64,000 nucleotides of DNA from Gallionella sp. (GCA_028714895.1 JAQTLM010000011.1:1-64000), one strand, 5' to 3'; positions 32,382 to 41,573 are shown, numbered from the stretch's first letter. Numbers and translations: made by a program. The notes: generated by a model from the letters alone, not told the origin.

Positions 32382-32744
32382 TTGCTGGCCGCCCTGTTGC
32401 TGCTATCCGGCATTGCTTGCCATGCGGAGACTTTCACGATTTTAACCATCGCCCCCTCCGAGCTTTCCCGAAGAATGAAAGAGCCCAGTCCCCCTGTCAT
32501 TATTGATGTCCGCACACGCGATGAATATTCATCGGGACGCATTGATACCGCATTGAACCTGCCTCACGATGAATTGGAGCGCAGGCTTGGCGAAATACCG
32601 GGAAACAAAACCAGCGAAATAGTCGTGTACTGCCGAAGCGGAAAGCGTGCCCGGATTGCGGAGAATATTCTCATCGAAAAAGGTTATAAGAACATCAAGG
32701 ATCTGGACGGGCATTGGCAAGGCTGGAGTAGCCAAGCGAAGTAA
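32382..32744 (+). CDS. Exported single-domain rhodanese
   Basis: A single rhodanese domain (about 25-115) with active-site Cys84 in VVYCRSGKRA, preceded by a hydrophobic signal segment ending near HAET. Export is likely, which suggests a periplasmic sulfur-transfer or redox role. The start is unclear: the only usual codon is TTG 32382, which gives a signal lacking a positive n-region. The frame is open upstream and reads SLRVLLAALLLL, with AGGGG eight bases before an ATA at 32349. Either a rare start codon is used or the true 5' end was replaced by foreign sequence. Confidence 0.8.
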   Translation: MLAALLLLSGIACHAETFTILTIAPSELSRRMKEPSPPVIIDVRTRDEYSSGRIDTALNLPHDELERRLGEIPGNKTSEIVVYCRSGKRARIAENILIEKGYKNIKDLDGHWQGWSSQAK

Positions 32745-32768
32745 CGGTGGTGCCATTCCCGCAGTTTT

Positions 32769-34085
32769 TCAGGCTCGCATCAACTCTTCAATATCTACCA
32801 CCGCTCTCGGCGCGGCTGCGGTCAGCACTTCGTTGCCTTGCGCGGTGATCGCCACATCGTCTTCGATGCGGATGCCGATATTCCAAAGAGCCTGCGGTAC
32901 ATCGTCGGCGGGGCGGATGTAGCAACCCGGCTCGACGGTGAACACCATGCCAGGTTGCAGCGCGCGCCAGTTGTCACCGGTTTTGTAATCGCCGACATCA
33001 TGCACGTCCATGCCCAGCCAGTGACCGGTGCGGTGCATGTAAAACCTCTTGTAGCTCTCGCTTTCCAGCACTTCATCCACGCTGCCTTGGCACAGCTTCA
33101 GGTCGATGAAACCCTGAGCCAATACGCGCAGTGCGGCGTCATGTGGCGCATCCCAAGTGTTGCCGGGACGGGCGGCGGCAATCGCGGCGGCTTGCGCGGC
33201 AAGCACGATTTCATAGACCTCTCTTTGCGCGGCGGAGAAGCGCCCGTTCACCGGAAAAGTGCGCGTGATGTCGGAGGCGTAGCCGTCCATTTCGCAGCCC
33301 GCATCAATCAGCAGTAGGTCGCCGTCGCTGAGCACGGCGTTGTTGCCGACATAATGCAGCACGCAGGCATTCGCACCGCCCGCGACGATGGTGGGATAAG
33401 CGGGGTGGCGCGCGCCGTGGCGGCAGAATTCATGCAGAAACTCCGCCTCGATCTGGTATTCGAACTGCTCTGGGCGGGTGAATTGCAAGGCACGCCGGTG
33501 CGCCTGTGCGGAAATTGCGGCGGCGCGGCGCATGACGGCCAGTTCGTGTTCATCCTTGAACAGCCGCATTTCGTTGAGCAGCGTGCGCACGTCACGTATT
33601 TCGTCCGGCGCGCGGATGCCGCTGCGCACTTTGGCCTGCACCTCGCCGCGCAACTTGAGGATGCGCCGATCCCATGCTGCATCGTGGCCTAACGGATAAA
33701 ACAGCGCGGCCTGGTTGCCCATCAGTTCGGCCAGTTTTTCATCCAGTTGTGCGATCGGATAAGCTGCATCGAAACCAAATTGCTCTTTTGCGGCATCGGG
33801 TCCGGCGCGGTAACCGTCCCAGACTTCGCGTTCCGGGTTTTTCTCGCGGCAGAACAGGATGGCTTGCGGCTGTCTATGGTCATCTTGGTCAGCAATTAGC
33901 ACCAGCACCGCTTCCGGCTCGGCAAAGCCGCTCAGGTAATAAAAGTTGCTGTCGTAGCGGTACCCATAATGGGTGTCGCCGTTGCGCGCCACTTCCGGCG
34001 CGGTAGGGATGATGACGATGCCGCACTGCATCTTTTCCAGCAGGCGGGCACGGCGTTGTGCGTAGATAGTCAGGTCAATAGTCAT
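32769..34085 (-). CDS. pepP: Xaa-Pro aminopeptidase
   Basis: A 438-residue M24B metallopeptidase that removes N-terminal residues ahead of proline. The dinuclear Mn ligands are visible: Asp in LLLIDAGCEMDGYASDITR (two Asp), His in GHWLGMDVHDVGDY, Glu in VFTVEPGCYI and Glu in GIRIEDDV. I take ATG 34085 (MTIDLTIYAQRR), which overlaps the murU stop as ATGA; the frame opens 14 codons earlier. Confidence 0.94.
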   Translation of the reverse strand: MTIDLTIYAQRRARLLEKMQCGIVIIPTAPEVARNGDTHYGYRYDSNFYYLSGFAEPEAVLVLIADQDDHRQPQAILFCREKNPEREVWDGYRAGPDAAKEQFGFDAAYPIAQLDEKLAELMGNQAALFYPLGHDAAWDRRILKLRGEVQAKVRSGIRAPDEIRDVRTLLNEMRLFKDEHELAVMRRAAAISAQAHRRALQFTRPEQFEYQIEAEFLHEFCRHGARHPAYPTIVAGGANACVLHYVGNNAVLSDGDLLLIDAGCEMDGYASDITRTFPVNGRFSAAQREVYEIVLAAQAAAIAAARPGNTWDAPHDAALRVLAQGFIDLKLCQGSVDEVLESESYKRFYMHRTGHWLGMDVHDVGDYKTGDNWRALQPGMVFTVEPGCYIRPADDVPQALWNIGIRIEDDVAITAQGNEVLTAAAPRAVVDIEELMRA

Positions 34086-34825
34086 GGTGCATTGTGCTGC
34101 GAAGGGGGCGTTTTCTGCAATGAACAAACTTGGCTGTCGAGTTCAGTGAGACGTTGCGGCGTGCCTACATCCACCCATAGGCCCCGGTGGTGTTCGCCGC
34201 TGACCTTGCCGAGGGCAATTTGCGCGCGCAGCAGCGGTGCAAGCGGCGCGATGCTGCCGCACGGGACGTGGCTAAACAGGGACGGCTGATAGATGCCGAT
34301 GCCGCTAAAAGTCAGGATTGAGGATCGAGGATTGAGGATCGAGGAAACATTGCTGCCGGGCGTGACGCGACCATCTTGCAGATAAAAATCGCCTCCAAGG
34401 TGGTGGGGCGGATTGTCGACCAGCACCAGATGCGCAGCATCGCCATGTGCTTGCAGCGCAGCGGCGCGTTCGGGCAAATGCGCAAAGTTGTAATCGCAGT
34501 AGATGTCGCTGTTAATCACGGCGAAAGGCTCATCGCCCAGTAGCGGCAGGGCGTTGGTGATGCCACCGGCAGTTTCCAGCGCGCGTGCTTCGGGGGAATA
34601 TTGGATATGCGCGCCGAACCGGCTGCCATCGCCCAATGCAGCTTCGATCTGCGCACCGAGGTGAGCGTGGTTGATGACCAGTTCGCTGATGCCGGCATGC
34701 ACCAGTTTTTCAATATGCCAAACAATCAGTGGCTTGCCGCCAGCTTCCAGCAGTGGTTTCGGTGTATGGTCAGTAAGCGGACGCATGCGTTCACCGCGGC
34801 CGGCCGCAAGAAGCATGACCATCAT
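34082..34825 (-). CDS. murU: N-acetylmuramate 1-phosphate uridylyltransferase
   Basis: 247 residues. Makes UDP-MurNAc from MurNAc-1-phosphate in the cell-wall recycling shunt that bypasses fosfomycin-sensitive steps. It has the nucleotidyltransferase signature LAAGRGERMRPLT, KPLLEAGGKPLI, Asp in VINSDIYC and a WVDVGTP near the C-terminus. Between GRVTPGS and TFSGIGIY there is an extra SSILNPRSSIL-type insert encoded by a 7-base tandem repeat. amgK upstream supplies the substrate. Confidence 0.92.
   Translation of the reverse strand: MMVMLLAAGRGERMRPLTDHTPKPLLEAGGKPLIVWHIEKLVHAGISELVINHAHLGAQIEAALGDGSRFGAHIQYSPEARALETAGGITNALPLLGDEPFAVINSDIYCDYNFAHLPERAAALQAHGDAAHLVLVDNPPHHLGGDFYLQDGRVTPGSNVSSILNPRSSILTFSGIGIYQPSLFSHVPCGSIAPLAPLLRAQIALGKVSGEHHRGLWVDVGTPQRLTELDSQVCSLQKTPPSQHNAP
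34314..34346. repeat. Heptanucleotide tandem repeat inside murU
   Basis: Four copies of AGGATYG (alternating AGGATTG and AGGATCG) plus a partial AGGAA. On the coding strand it is read in frame as an SSILNPRSSIL-like insert between two conserved MurU strands. Confidence 0.8.
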
Positions 34826-34847
34826 GGTTTTACGCCTTTCACGTTTG

Positions 34848-34885
34848 CCCCCTCTCCCGCTTGCTGGAGAGGGTTGGGGAGAGGG
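34848..34885. repeat. CCCTCTCCC...GGGAGAGGG hairpin between amgK and murU
   Basis: CCCTCTCCCGC is followed by GGAGAGGG, then a second GGGGAGAGGG. This belongs to the same widespread repeat class as the in-frame insert in cobT at 63168-63212. It fills most of the 72-base amgK-murU gap. Confidence 0.55.
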
Positions 34886-34897
34886 AGATGCGCAGCA

Positions 34898-35896
34898 TCA
34901 AAAGGTGTACCCCACTTGGTTGTCGCGCGGTTCCAGTTCGTCCAGCAGGTTCAGCAACGGTTTGAGATCGATATAACGCGCGCAGGCGGCACGCAAATAC
35001 TCCATTACCAGCGGTAGGTCTTTCAGGTAGCCGTCCTTGCCATCGCGGTGATACAGGCGCGCGAAAATGCCCAGTACTTTGAGATGGCGCTGCACACCCA
35101 TCCATTCGTAATCACGGTAGAAATTTGAAAAATCTCTGGCCACCGGTAGCCCAGCCTTGCGCGCCTTTTCCCAGTAACGGATCAGCCAATCGATTATTTC
35201 TGCCTCTTCCCAACGGATGTAGGCATCCTTGAACAGCGATACCAGATCGTAGGTAATCGGGCCATACACCGCGTCCTGAAAATCGAGGATACCGGGGTTG
35301 GGTTCAGATACCATCAAGTTGCGCGAATGATAGTCGCGGTGCACATACACGCGCGGCTGCGCGAGATTGTTGGCAATAATGCGCGCAAAGGCTTCTTTCA
35401 GTTTGGCGTGCTGTTTATCGGTAAGCGTGACGTTGAGATGCCTGGCGATATACCACTCCGAAAACAGGTGCATCTCGCGTAGCAGTAGCGCTTCGTCATA
35501 AGGGGGCAGTTCATTTTCGCGCGAGGCGAGCTGGATTTTGATCAGCGCGTCTGTGGCCGCGCCGTATAGTTCATGCGCAGCGGCCCCTCCGTGCAGAGCA
35601 CGCAAATAAGTACTATTGCCGAGGTCTGACAGCAGCAGGAAGCCTTGCTCAAGGTCTTGCGCATACACATGCGGCACATGCGCCCCGGCAGCCTCGAACA
35701 GTTTGGCGATATGCAGGAACGGGCGGCAATCCTCGTACTGCGGTGGCGCATCCATCACGACCAGCGTGCGCCCGTCGGCAAACGTAGCGCGGAAATAGCG
35801 GCGGAAGCTGGCATCGGCTGAGGCCGGGGCAAGATTGAAGACCTCGTTAGGAAACTGGCTGTGCAGCCATATGGTAAGTTGTTGCTGGCGTTGCAT
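34898..35896 (-). CDS. amgK: N-acetylmuramate/N-acetylglucosamine 1-kinase
   Basis: An aminoglycoside-phosphotransferase-fold kinase, 332 residues, that phosphorylates MurNAc at the anomeric position for MurU. It has DASFRRYFR at the N-terminus, catalytic loop VHRDYHSRNLMV (about 195-206) and metal-binding GILDFQDAVYGP. It is divergent from lptD and heads the amgK-murU-pepP run. Confidence 0.93.
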   Translation of the reverse strand: MQRQQQLTIWLHSQFPNEVFNLAPASADASFRRYFRATFADGRTLVVMDAPPQYEDCRPFLHIAKLFEAAGAHVPHVYAQDLEQGFLLLSDLGNSTYLRALHGGAAAHELYGAATDALIKIQLASRENELPPYDEALLLREMHLFSEWYIARHLNVTLTDKQHAKLKEAFARIIANNLAQPRVYVHRDYHSRNLMVSEPNPGILDFQDAVYGPITYDLVSLFKDAYIRWEEAEIIDWLIRYWEKARKAGLPVARDFSNFYRDYEWMGVQRHLKVLGIFARLYHRDGKDGYLKDLPLVMEYLRAACARYIDLKPLLNLLDELEPRDNQVGYTF

Positions 35897-35957
35897 ATCG
35901 GGCTTTTCAAATAGCGTTAATGGTAAACTTGCGAAAGTTTACCACCTTACTATTGTC

Positions 35958-38174
35958 ATGCGGTTCCGTCTCAAGCCCATCGCATTCACTTTGCTCTGCA
36001 CATTTGCGCACCCTGCCAGCGCGAATGTGGAGTTGCTTGCGCTGCGTATGGACAAGACCTTCAGGGCGATGGCGGCGCCGACGCAGGAAACGCCTGCCTT
36101 CATAGAGGCAGACCACCTGACGGGCAAGAAGGAAAGCCAGATCGAGGCGACGGGCAACGCAATATTACGCAAGCGCGGGCAGTCCATCCGTGCAGACCGC
36201 CTGTTGTATTTTCAGGATACCCAAGACCTCGATGCACAGGGCTCGGTGGTGCTGGCGCAGGGCGGTAACACGATGAGTGGGCCGCATCTCAAGCTGAATC
36301 TGGACACCAGCATCGGCATCATGGAGCAACCAGTATTTTACCTCGCGGAGAACGATGGGCGCGGTTCGGCGGATATGCTGCACATTCATAACAAGCAGCA
36401 TTACACGCTGGATAATGCAAACTACACCACCTGCCCGGCTGACAATCAGGACTGGCTGCTGAAAATGCACGGCTTGGAGATTGACCGCGACCGGCAGATC
36501 GGCACTGCCCATCATGCCTGGGTCGAGTTTATGGGCTTGCCGATCCTGTATTCACCGTGGATGGACTTTCCGCTCAACGACCAGCGCAAATCGGGGTTTT
36601 TGTCGCCAATATTCGGCAACACCACCAATAGCGGCAGGGAATTTACCCTGCCCTATTACTGGAACATTGCACCGAACCGCGATGCGACCATTGCACCGCG
36701 CGTGATGACCAAGCGCGGGGTATTGCTCAGCAATGAATTTCGTTATCTCGAACCCCGCTATAGCGGCGAACTGCAAGTGGACGTGCTGCCCAGCGATGCG
36801 CTGGCAAACCGCAGCCGCACGCGTATTGCTCTGATACATAGCCAGGCCATTGCAGGGGCATTGAATGGTTATGTCAATTTAAACAGCGTCTCGGATGATG
36901 CCTATTTTCGTGATTTGGGGAGCACGGTAAATACCACCTCGCAGGCCAATCTTCTGCAGGAAGCGGTGTTGACCCACGGTGCCAGTTGGTGGAATGCGGC
37001 CGCGCGCGCGCAGCGCTACCAGACTTTGCAAGATCCGGCTGCGCCGATCGTGGCACCCTATAAACGTTTGCCGCAATTGACAGTCAATGCGCAGCGGAAC
37101 CGCTCAGGCGCCAATCTTGCTTTTGCTGGTGAATTTGTCGATTTCAGCCACCCCACCATGCTGAACGCCAAGCGATTGATGTTCAATCCCAGCGTTAGTT
37201 ACCCTCTGATTAACGATCCCGCCTTCTATGTAACGCCAAAAATTGCCTTACATAGTACGCATTATGTAATGGGCACAAACAATGCCAGCGGTTTGCCGAA
37301 TGCTTCGCGCACCTTGCCGCTTTACAGCGTGGATGGGGGGATGGCTTTTGAGCGCGACTGGAACCTGCTCGGCGGTGACTACGTGCATACTCTGGAACCG
37401 CGCGCCTTTTATGTTTATGTGCCGTACAAAAACCAAAATCTGCTGCCTAATTTTGATTCTGCGCAGGCCAATTTCGACTTCACCCAGATGTTCACCGAAA
37501 ACCGTTTTTTTGGCAGCGACAGGGTGGGTGACGCGAACCACATTACGCTGGCCATAACTTCGCGTTTGCTGGAGCAGGGAAATGGCACAGAGCGGCTAAA
37601 ATTAATGGTGGGCGAACGTTTCAGTTTCAAAACACCCCAGGTAAATCTTGTTGCACCCACGACAACAACCAGCAAATCCGATATTTTGCTTGCCGCGTCG
37701 GGGAGAGTGACAAAAGCCTGGTCTTTTGACAGTGAGTTCCAGTATGACCCGAACCAGGCGCACAGCCAGCGCTATAACATCGCCACGCGCTATCGCCCGG
37801 AACTGGGCAAGGCTCTCGACCTCGGCTACCGCTTCGCTCGCAATACCTTGCGCCAGATTGATCTTTCCGGGCAATGGCCGTTATTCAACCGCTGGCACGC
37901 AGTGGGACGTTTGAATTATTCCCTGCAGGACGGCAAAACTTTGGAGTCAATCGCCGGGCTTGAGTATAATCAAAGCTGCTGGACGCTTCGTTTTGTAGCG
38001 CAACGCATTACTGTCGCGGCACAGCAGGCCAATACGGGTATTTTCCTGCAGCTCGAGTTGAATGACTTTATCAGCGTCGGTTTGGATCCCATTAACGCCT
38101 TGAAGCAAAACGTGCCCAGCTATACAAAATTAAACGAGAAGCCCGCCAACAAACCTGGTTCAGTCTTGCGTTGA
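35958..38174 (+). CDS. lptD: LPS-assembly protein LptD
   Basis: 738 residues from ATG 35958 (MRFRLKPIAFTLL), with a signal peptide ending at PASA-NVE. An OstA/LptA-like N-terminal domain (IEADHLTGKKESQIEATGN, about 50-150) is followed by a C-terminal beta-barrel. The barrel's C-terminal strands carry regularly alternating aromatic residues. It inserts LPS into the outer leaflet. The frame opens 41 codons earlier inside the divergent amgK leader, and I reject that start. It is followed by the periplasmic chaperone surA, the usual pairing. Confidence 0.94.
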   Translation: MRFRLKPIAFTLLCTFAHPASANVELLALRMDKTFRAMAAPTQETPAFIEADHLTGKKESQIEATGNAILRKRGQSIRADRLLYFQDTQDLDAQGSVVLAQGGNTMSGPHLKLNLDTSIGIMEQPVFYLAENDGRGSADMLHIHNKQHYTLDNANYTTCPADNQDWLLKMHGLEIDRDRQIGTAHHAWVEFMGLPILYSPWMDFPLNDQRKSGFLSPIFGNTTNSGREFTLPYYWNIAPNRDATIAPRVMTKRGVLLSNEFRYLEPRYSGELQVDVLPSDALANRSRTRIALIHSQAIAGALNGYVNLNSVSDDAYFRDLGSTVNTTSQANLLQEAVLTHGASWWNAAARAQRYQTLQDPAAPIVAPYKRLPQLTVNAQRNRSGANLAFAGEFVDFSHPTMLNAKRLMFNPSVSYPLINDPAFYVTPKIALHSTHYVMGTNNASGLPNASRTLPLYSVDGGMAFERDWNLLGGDYVHTLEPRAFYVYVPYKNQNLLPNFDSAQANFDFTQMFTENRFFGSDRVGDANHITLAITSRLLEQGNGTERLKLMVGERFSFKTPQVNLVAPTTTTSKSDILLAASGRVTKAWSFDSEFQYDPNQAHSQRYNIATRYRPELGKALDLGYRFARNTLRQIDLSGQWPLFNRWHAVGRLNYSLQDGKTLESIAGLEYNQSCWTLRFVAQRITVAAQQANTGIFLQLELNDFISVGLDPINALKQNVPSYTKLNEKPANKPGSVLR

Positions 38175-38190
38175 ACAATGCAGAGGAATA

Positions 38191-39687
38191 ATGATGTCTG
38201 ATATAACTACCGATGGAACTATTAGCCATTCCACTAGGCAACCAAAAAACAGTTGCCAAGTGGCTGGTTATAGCCATCTGACTAGCCCAGCAAAAAACGC
38301 TGGGCTAGTCATTGGTTATAGAACGACAGCCACCGCGCTGATTTGCTGCGCCACATTCATTGCAACGCTTCCTGCTTACGCCGCCGGAGCCGCAATGGTG
38401 AAACCCGAGCAGGCTTCACCCACTATTGCCGAACCGCATAAACCCGATCCGCAAAAACAGGTTGCGGTGATCGACTCCGTGGTTGCGGTAGTCAACGATG
38501 ATGTGATCACCCGCAAGGAACTGGATGACCGGCTGCGCGTGGTGGTGCACCAGTTGCAGAAACAGGGGACACCATTGCCCGCGCCGGAAGTATTGGAAAG
38601 GCAAATACTCGAACGCATGATCAGCGATATGCTGCAAGCGCAATTCGCCAAGGAAAATGGCGTGCGCGTGGACGATACGCAACTGGATCAGGCGATTATG
38701 CGCATCGCGCAGCAAAACAACTTCCCGTCACTGGCTGAGTTCCGCGCCAAGCTGGAAGCGGACGGCGTGGATTTCAAGAAATTTCGCGAGGAGATCCGCA
38801 GCGAAATCATCTCCACGCGTTTGCGCGAGCGCGAGGTGGAAAGCAAACTTGTTATCAGCGATACCGAGGTAGACAGTTACCTTGCCAACAAGAAGAACAT
38901 GGGTGGGGCGGAAGAGGAGTTCCATCTCGCACATATTCTGGTGGTGGTGCCAGAACAGGCCAGTGCGGAAAAAATTCAGGCCGCACGTGACAAGGCGGAG
39001 CAGGCGTTGAACCAATTGAAGGGCGGCGCGGATTTTGCACAAGTGGCGGCAGGCTACTCCGATGCCAAGGATGCGCTGAAGGGCGGCGATCTTGGCTGGC
39101 GGCCAAGCGACCGCCTGCCGCCGCTGTTTACCGGTGAACTGCAAAAACTGCAACCCGGGCAAACTACCGCAGTTTTGCGCAGCCCGAACGGTTTTCACAT
39201 ACTCAAACTGGTTGAGCGACGCAGCGGCAGCGCGCCGGTGTTGATCACGCAAACCCATGCGCGGCATATTTTGATCAAGACCAGTGAGATCGTTTCCGAA
39301 AACGAGGCCAAAAGCCGCCTGATGGAAATCAAACGGCGCATTGAAGGCGGGGCGGATTTTGCCGAGCAGGCCAGACGCTTTTCCCAGGACGGTAGTGCAC
39401 AACAGGGCGGCGATCTGGATTGGCTGTCCCCCGGGCAAACCGTGACGGGATTTGAAGAGGCGATGGACAAGCTGCAACCCGGCATGATAGGCGCGGTGCA
39501 AACACAATTCGGCTGGCATCTGATCCAAGTGCTGGAACGGAAGAATACCGATGTCAGCGAACAGCAGCAACGCCAGCAAGCGCGCCTGGCCATCGGCACG
39601 TTCAAGTCCGACGAACAGTATCAGGACTGGCTGCGCCAATTGCGCGACCGCGCATTTGTCGAATACCGCCTCGAAGATAAACAGTAA
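38191..39687 (+). CDS. surA: Peptidyl-prolyl isomerase/chaperone SurA with repeat-encoded N-terminal extension
   Basis: A periplasmic chaperone for outer-membrane proteins such as LptD. The body is normal: SurA N domain (IDSVVAVVNDDVITRKEL), two parvulin domains (about 240-335 and 350-445, each with a HILI/HILV strand and GGDLGW or GGDLDW), and a C-terminal helix. The N-terminus is odd. Before the hydrophobic signal segment (ATALICCATFIATLPAYA) lie about 45 residues, 32 of which come from two 48-base palindromic repeats read in frame (SHSTRQPKNSCQVAGY and SHLTSPAKNAGLVIGY). Translation starts at ATG 38191 or 38194. GAGGAA lies just upstream and no good internal start follows the repeats, so they are probably translated. 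Confidence 0.93.
   Translation: MMSDITTDGTISHSTRQPKNSCQVAGYSHLTSPAKNAGLVIGYRTTATALICCATFIATLPAYAAGAAMVKPEQASPTIAEPHKPDPQKQVAVIDSVVAVVNDDVITRKELDDRLRVVVHQLQKQGTPLPAPEVLERQILERMISDMLQAQFAKENGVRVDDTQLDQAIMRIAQQNNFPSLAEFRAKLEADGVDFKKFREEIRSEIISTRLREREVESKLVISDTEVDSYLANKKNMGGAEEEFHLAHILVVVPEQASAEKIQAARDKAEQALNQLKGGADFAQVAAGYSDAKDALKGGDLGWRPSDRLPPLFTGELQKLQPGQTTAVLRSPNGFHILKLVERRSGSAPVLITQTHARHILIKTSEIVSENEAKSRLMEIKRRIEGGADFAEQARRFSQDGSAQQGGDLDWLSPGQTVTGFEEAMDKLQPGMIGAVQTQFGWHLIQVLERKNTDVSEQQQRQQARLAIGTFKSDEQYQDWLRQLRDRAFVEYRLEDKQ
38224..38319 (+). repeat. Two tandem 48-nt palindromic elements inside surA
   Basis: Copy 3 (38224-38271) and copy 4 (38272-38319) are each exactly 48 bases. Both begin AGCCAT, share ACTAG in the left arm and end TGGTTAT or ATTGGTTAT. 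The inner arms differ but remain complementary within each copy (GGCAAC/GTTGCC; GCCCAGC/GCTGGGC) around an AAAAA-rich loop. That covariation indicates the hairpin is what is conserved. Confidence 0.8.
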
Positions 39688-39690
39688 GCG

Positions 39691-40752
39691 GTGAACGCAG
39701 CACACTCTCCAGCTCCATTGGCGATCACCGCCGGCGAACCGGCAGGCATAGGCCCCGATTTATGTGTGCAACTTGCTGTCACGCCTCCCGACATTCCGTT
39801 TGTCGTCATTGCCGATAAAACCCTGTTACAACAGCGCGCCGCACAACTCGGCATCAGTTTACGGCTGCGAGATGTGGGAAGCTGGGAGTGTGGAGAGCGC
39901 AGCGAGGGGCTGGGAAGAGGAACTGTGCATGACTCTCCCCACTTGCCACTTCCTGCTTCCTACTCCCTGCCAGTAATCCATATCCCGCTCGCCGCACCAT
40001 GCCATGCCGGTGTGCCGAATGCCACCAACAGCGGATATGTGCTGGCGACGCTGCGCCGCGCGGTGCAAGGCTGCCAGGCTGGAGAATTTTCCGGTATGGT
40101 CACCGCACCGGTGCATAAAGGCATCATCAACGACGCCGGGATACCGTTCACCGGACATACTGAGTTCCTCGCCGGACAAACCAATACCGATCTGGTAGTG
40201 ATGATGCTGATCGGTGGCGGGATGCGTGTAGCGCTGGCCACCACCCATCTCCCCTTGAAAGATGTACCGGCTGAGATCACAGCACCGCTACTGGAAAATG
40301 TGCTGCGCATCATCCGGCGCGATTTGCAATCCCGCTTCGGCATCGCGCAGCCGCGTATCCTGGTAGCCGGGTTGAATCCGCATGCGGGCGAAGGCGGCTA
40401 TCTGGGACGCGAGGAAATTGAGGTGATGATTCCCGTGTTGGACAAGCTGCGCGCCGAGGGCTTCGATGTCAGCGCGCCACTGCCTGCCGATACCTTGTTT
40501 ACACCGCAAAAACTCGCGCAATGCGACTGCGTGCTCGCGATGTATCACGATCAGGGGCTGCCGGTGCTCAAACACGCCAGCTTCGGCCAAGGCGTTAACA
40601 TCACGCTCGGCCTGCCCATCATCCGCACTTCGGTGGATCATGGCACGGCATTGGATTTGGCGGGAACCGGCAAGGCTAGCAGCAGCAGCCTACTCGAAGC
40701 GATCAGGGTCGCGGCACAGATGGTGCAGAACGAGCAAGCATATCGTGCATAA
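39691..40752 (+). CDS. pdxA: 4-hydroxythreonine-4-phosphate dehydrogenase with in-frame insert
   Basis: Pyridoxal phosphate synthesis. GTG start three bases after surA, 353 residues. The metal-binding and active-site motifs are intact: [20 protein letters not shown] and [13 protein letters not shown]. Residues about 61-94 ([15 protein letters not shown]...SYSLP) have no counterpart in the family and are encoded by an imperfect inverted repeat at 39872-39972; conserved sequence resumes at [10 protein letters not shown]. The insert lies in a surface-loop position between strands, so the enzyme is probably active. Confidence 0.93.
   Translation: MNAAHSPAPLAITAGEPAGIGPDLCVQLAVTPPDIPFVVIADKTLLQQRAAQLGISLRLRDVGSWECGERSEGLGRGTVHDSPHLPLPASYSLPVIHIPLAAPCHAGVPNATNSGYVLATLRRAVQGCQAGEFSGMVTAPVHKGIINDAGIPFTGHTEFLAGQTNTDLVVMMLIGGGMRVALATTHLPLKDVPAEITAPLLENVLRIIRRDLQSRFGIAQPRILVAGLNPHAGEGGYLGREEIEVMIPVLDKLRAEGFDVSAPLPADTLFTPQKLAQCDCVLAMYHDQGLPVLKHASFGQGVNITLGLPIIRTSVDHGTALDLAGTGKASSSSLLEAIRVAAQMVQNEQAYRA
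39872..39972. repeat. Inverted-repeat insert within pdxA
   Basis: GTGGGAAGCTGGGAG...GGAGAG on the left and CTCTCCCCACTTGCC...TACTCCCTGCC on the right are approximate reverse complements around a GCAGCGAGGGG centre. The composition (GGGAAGTGGGAAG type) is unlike the surrounding gene. It leaves the frame intact. Confidence 0.6.
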
Positions 40753-41536
40753 AGCCAAAAAAAAGTTTGGCCAGAACTTCCTTGTCGATGAGCAGATCAT
40801 CGCCGATATCATCAGCGAGATTCGCCCGGAACCAGCTGACAATATGGTCGAGATCGGTCCCGGTCTGGGCGCGCTGACCCGCCCGCTGCTGAAGCGATTG
40901 AATCATCTGCATGTGGTGGAAATCGATCGCGACATCATCGCGCGATTGGAGAATGACTACCCGCAGGATAATCCGAAATCAAAATTGACCATCCATGCCG
41001 GAGACGCATTGGAATTCGATTTCGCGACACTGCACGCCCCGCTACGCGTCGTCGGCAACCTGCCGTACAACATCTCCTCACCACTGCTGTTTCACTTCGC
41101 CACTTATGCCGAGCGTATTAAAGACATGCACTTCATGCTGCAAAACGAGGTGGTCGAGCGCATGGTTGCCGAGCACTCCACACCAGAATACGGGCGGCTG
41201 TCGGTGATGCTGCAATACCGCTTCCACATGGAAAAGCTGCTCGATGTGCCGCCTCAGTCTTTCCGCCCCGCGCCCAAGGTAGATTCCGCCATCGTGCGCA
41301 TGATCCCGCTTCCCGCCAGTGAAATCATGGTGCATAACGAAAAACTGTTCGCCGCTGTTGTCAGTGCAGCATTCGGACAACGCCGCAAGACGCTGCGCAA
41401 TACCTTGCGCAGTTATTTAAATGAAGCTGATTTTGAGAAGCTGGGTATTGACGCACAACTACGCGCGGAAAACCTGGCCGTGATGGAATTTGCAAAAGTG
41501 GCAAATTATCTGGATAAGCCGAAATCTGACCATTAA
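40745..41536 (+). CDS. rsmA: 16S rRNA dimethyladenosine transferase
   Basis: Dimethylates A1518/A1519 of 16S rRNA. 263 residues from GTG 40745 ([14 protein letters not shown]), overlapping the pdxA stop by eight bases. It has the SAM motif [15 protein letters not shown], acidic EIDRD, and [13 protein letters not shown] (motif IV). The lptD-surA-pdxA-rsmA order is conserved in many Proteobacteria. Confidence 0.95.
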   Translation: MHKAKKKFGQNFLVDEQIIADIISEIRPEPADNMVEIGPGLGALTRPLLKRLNHLHVVEIDRDIIARLENDYPQDNPKSKLTIHAGDALEFDFATLHAPLRVVGNLPYNISSPLLFHFATYAERIKDMHFMLQNEVVERMVAEHSTPEYGRLSVMLQYRFHMEKLLDVPPQSFRPAPKVDSAIVRMIPLPASEIMVHNEKLFAAVVSAAFGQRRKTLRNTLRSYLNEADFEKLGIDAQLRAENLAVMEFAKVANYLDKPKSDH

Positions 41537-41573
41537 ACGATTTTGGCTATCCCAACAAACTGGGGATGGCAGA

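Noticed and set aside
34314..34346. Short direct repeats as a CRISPR array
   Set aside because: Units are only seven bases, contiguous and without spacers; this is a simple tandem repeat in a coding region.
41537..41573. Hairpin between rsmA and the sigma-54 regulator as a Rho-independent terminator
   Set aside because: The stem (GCTATCCC/GGGGATGGC) is plausible, but no T-run follows on either strand, so I did not list it.
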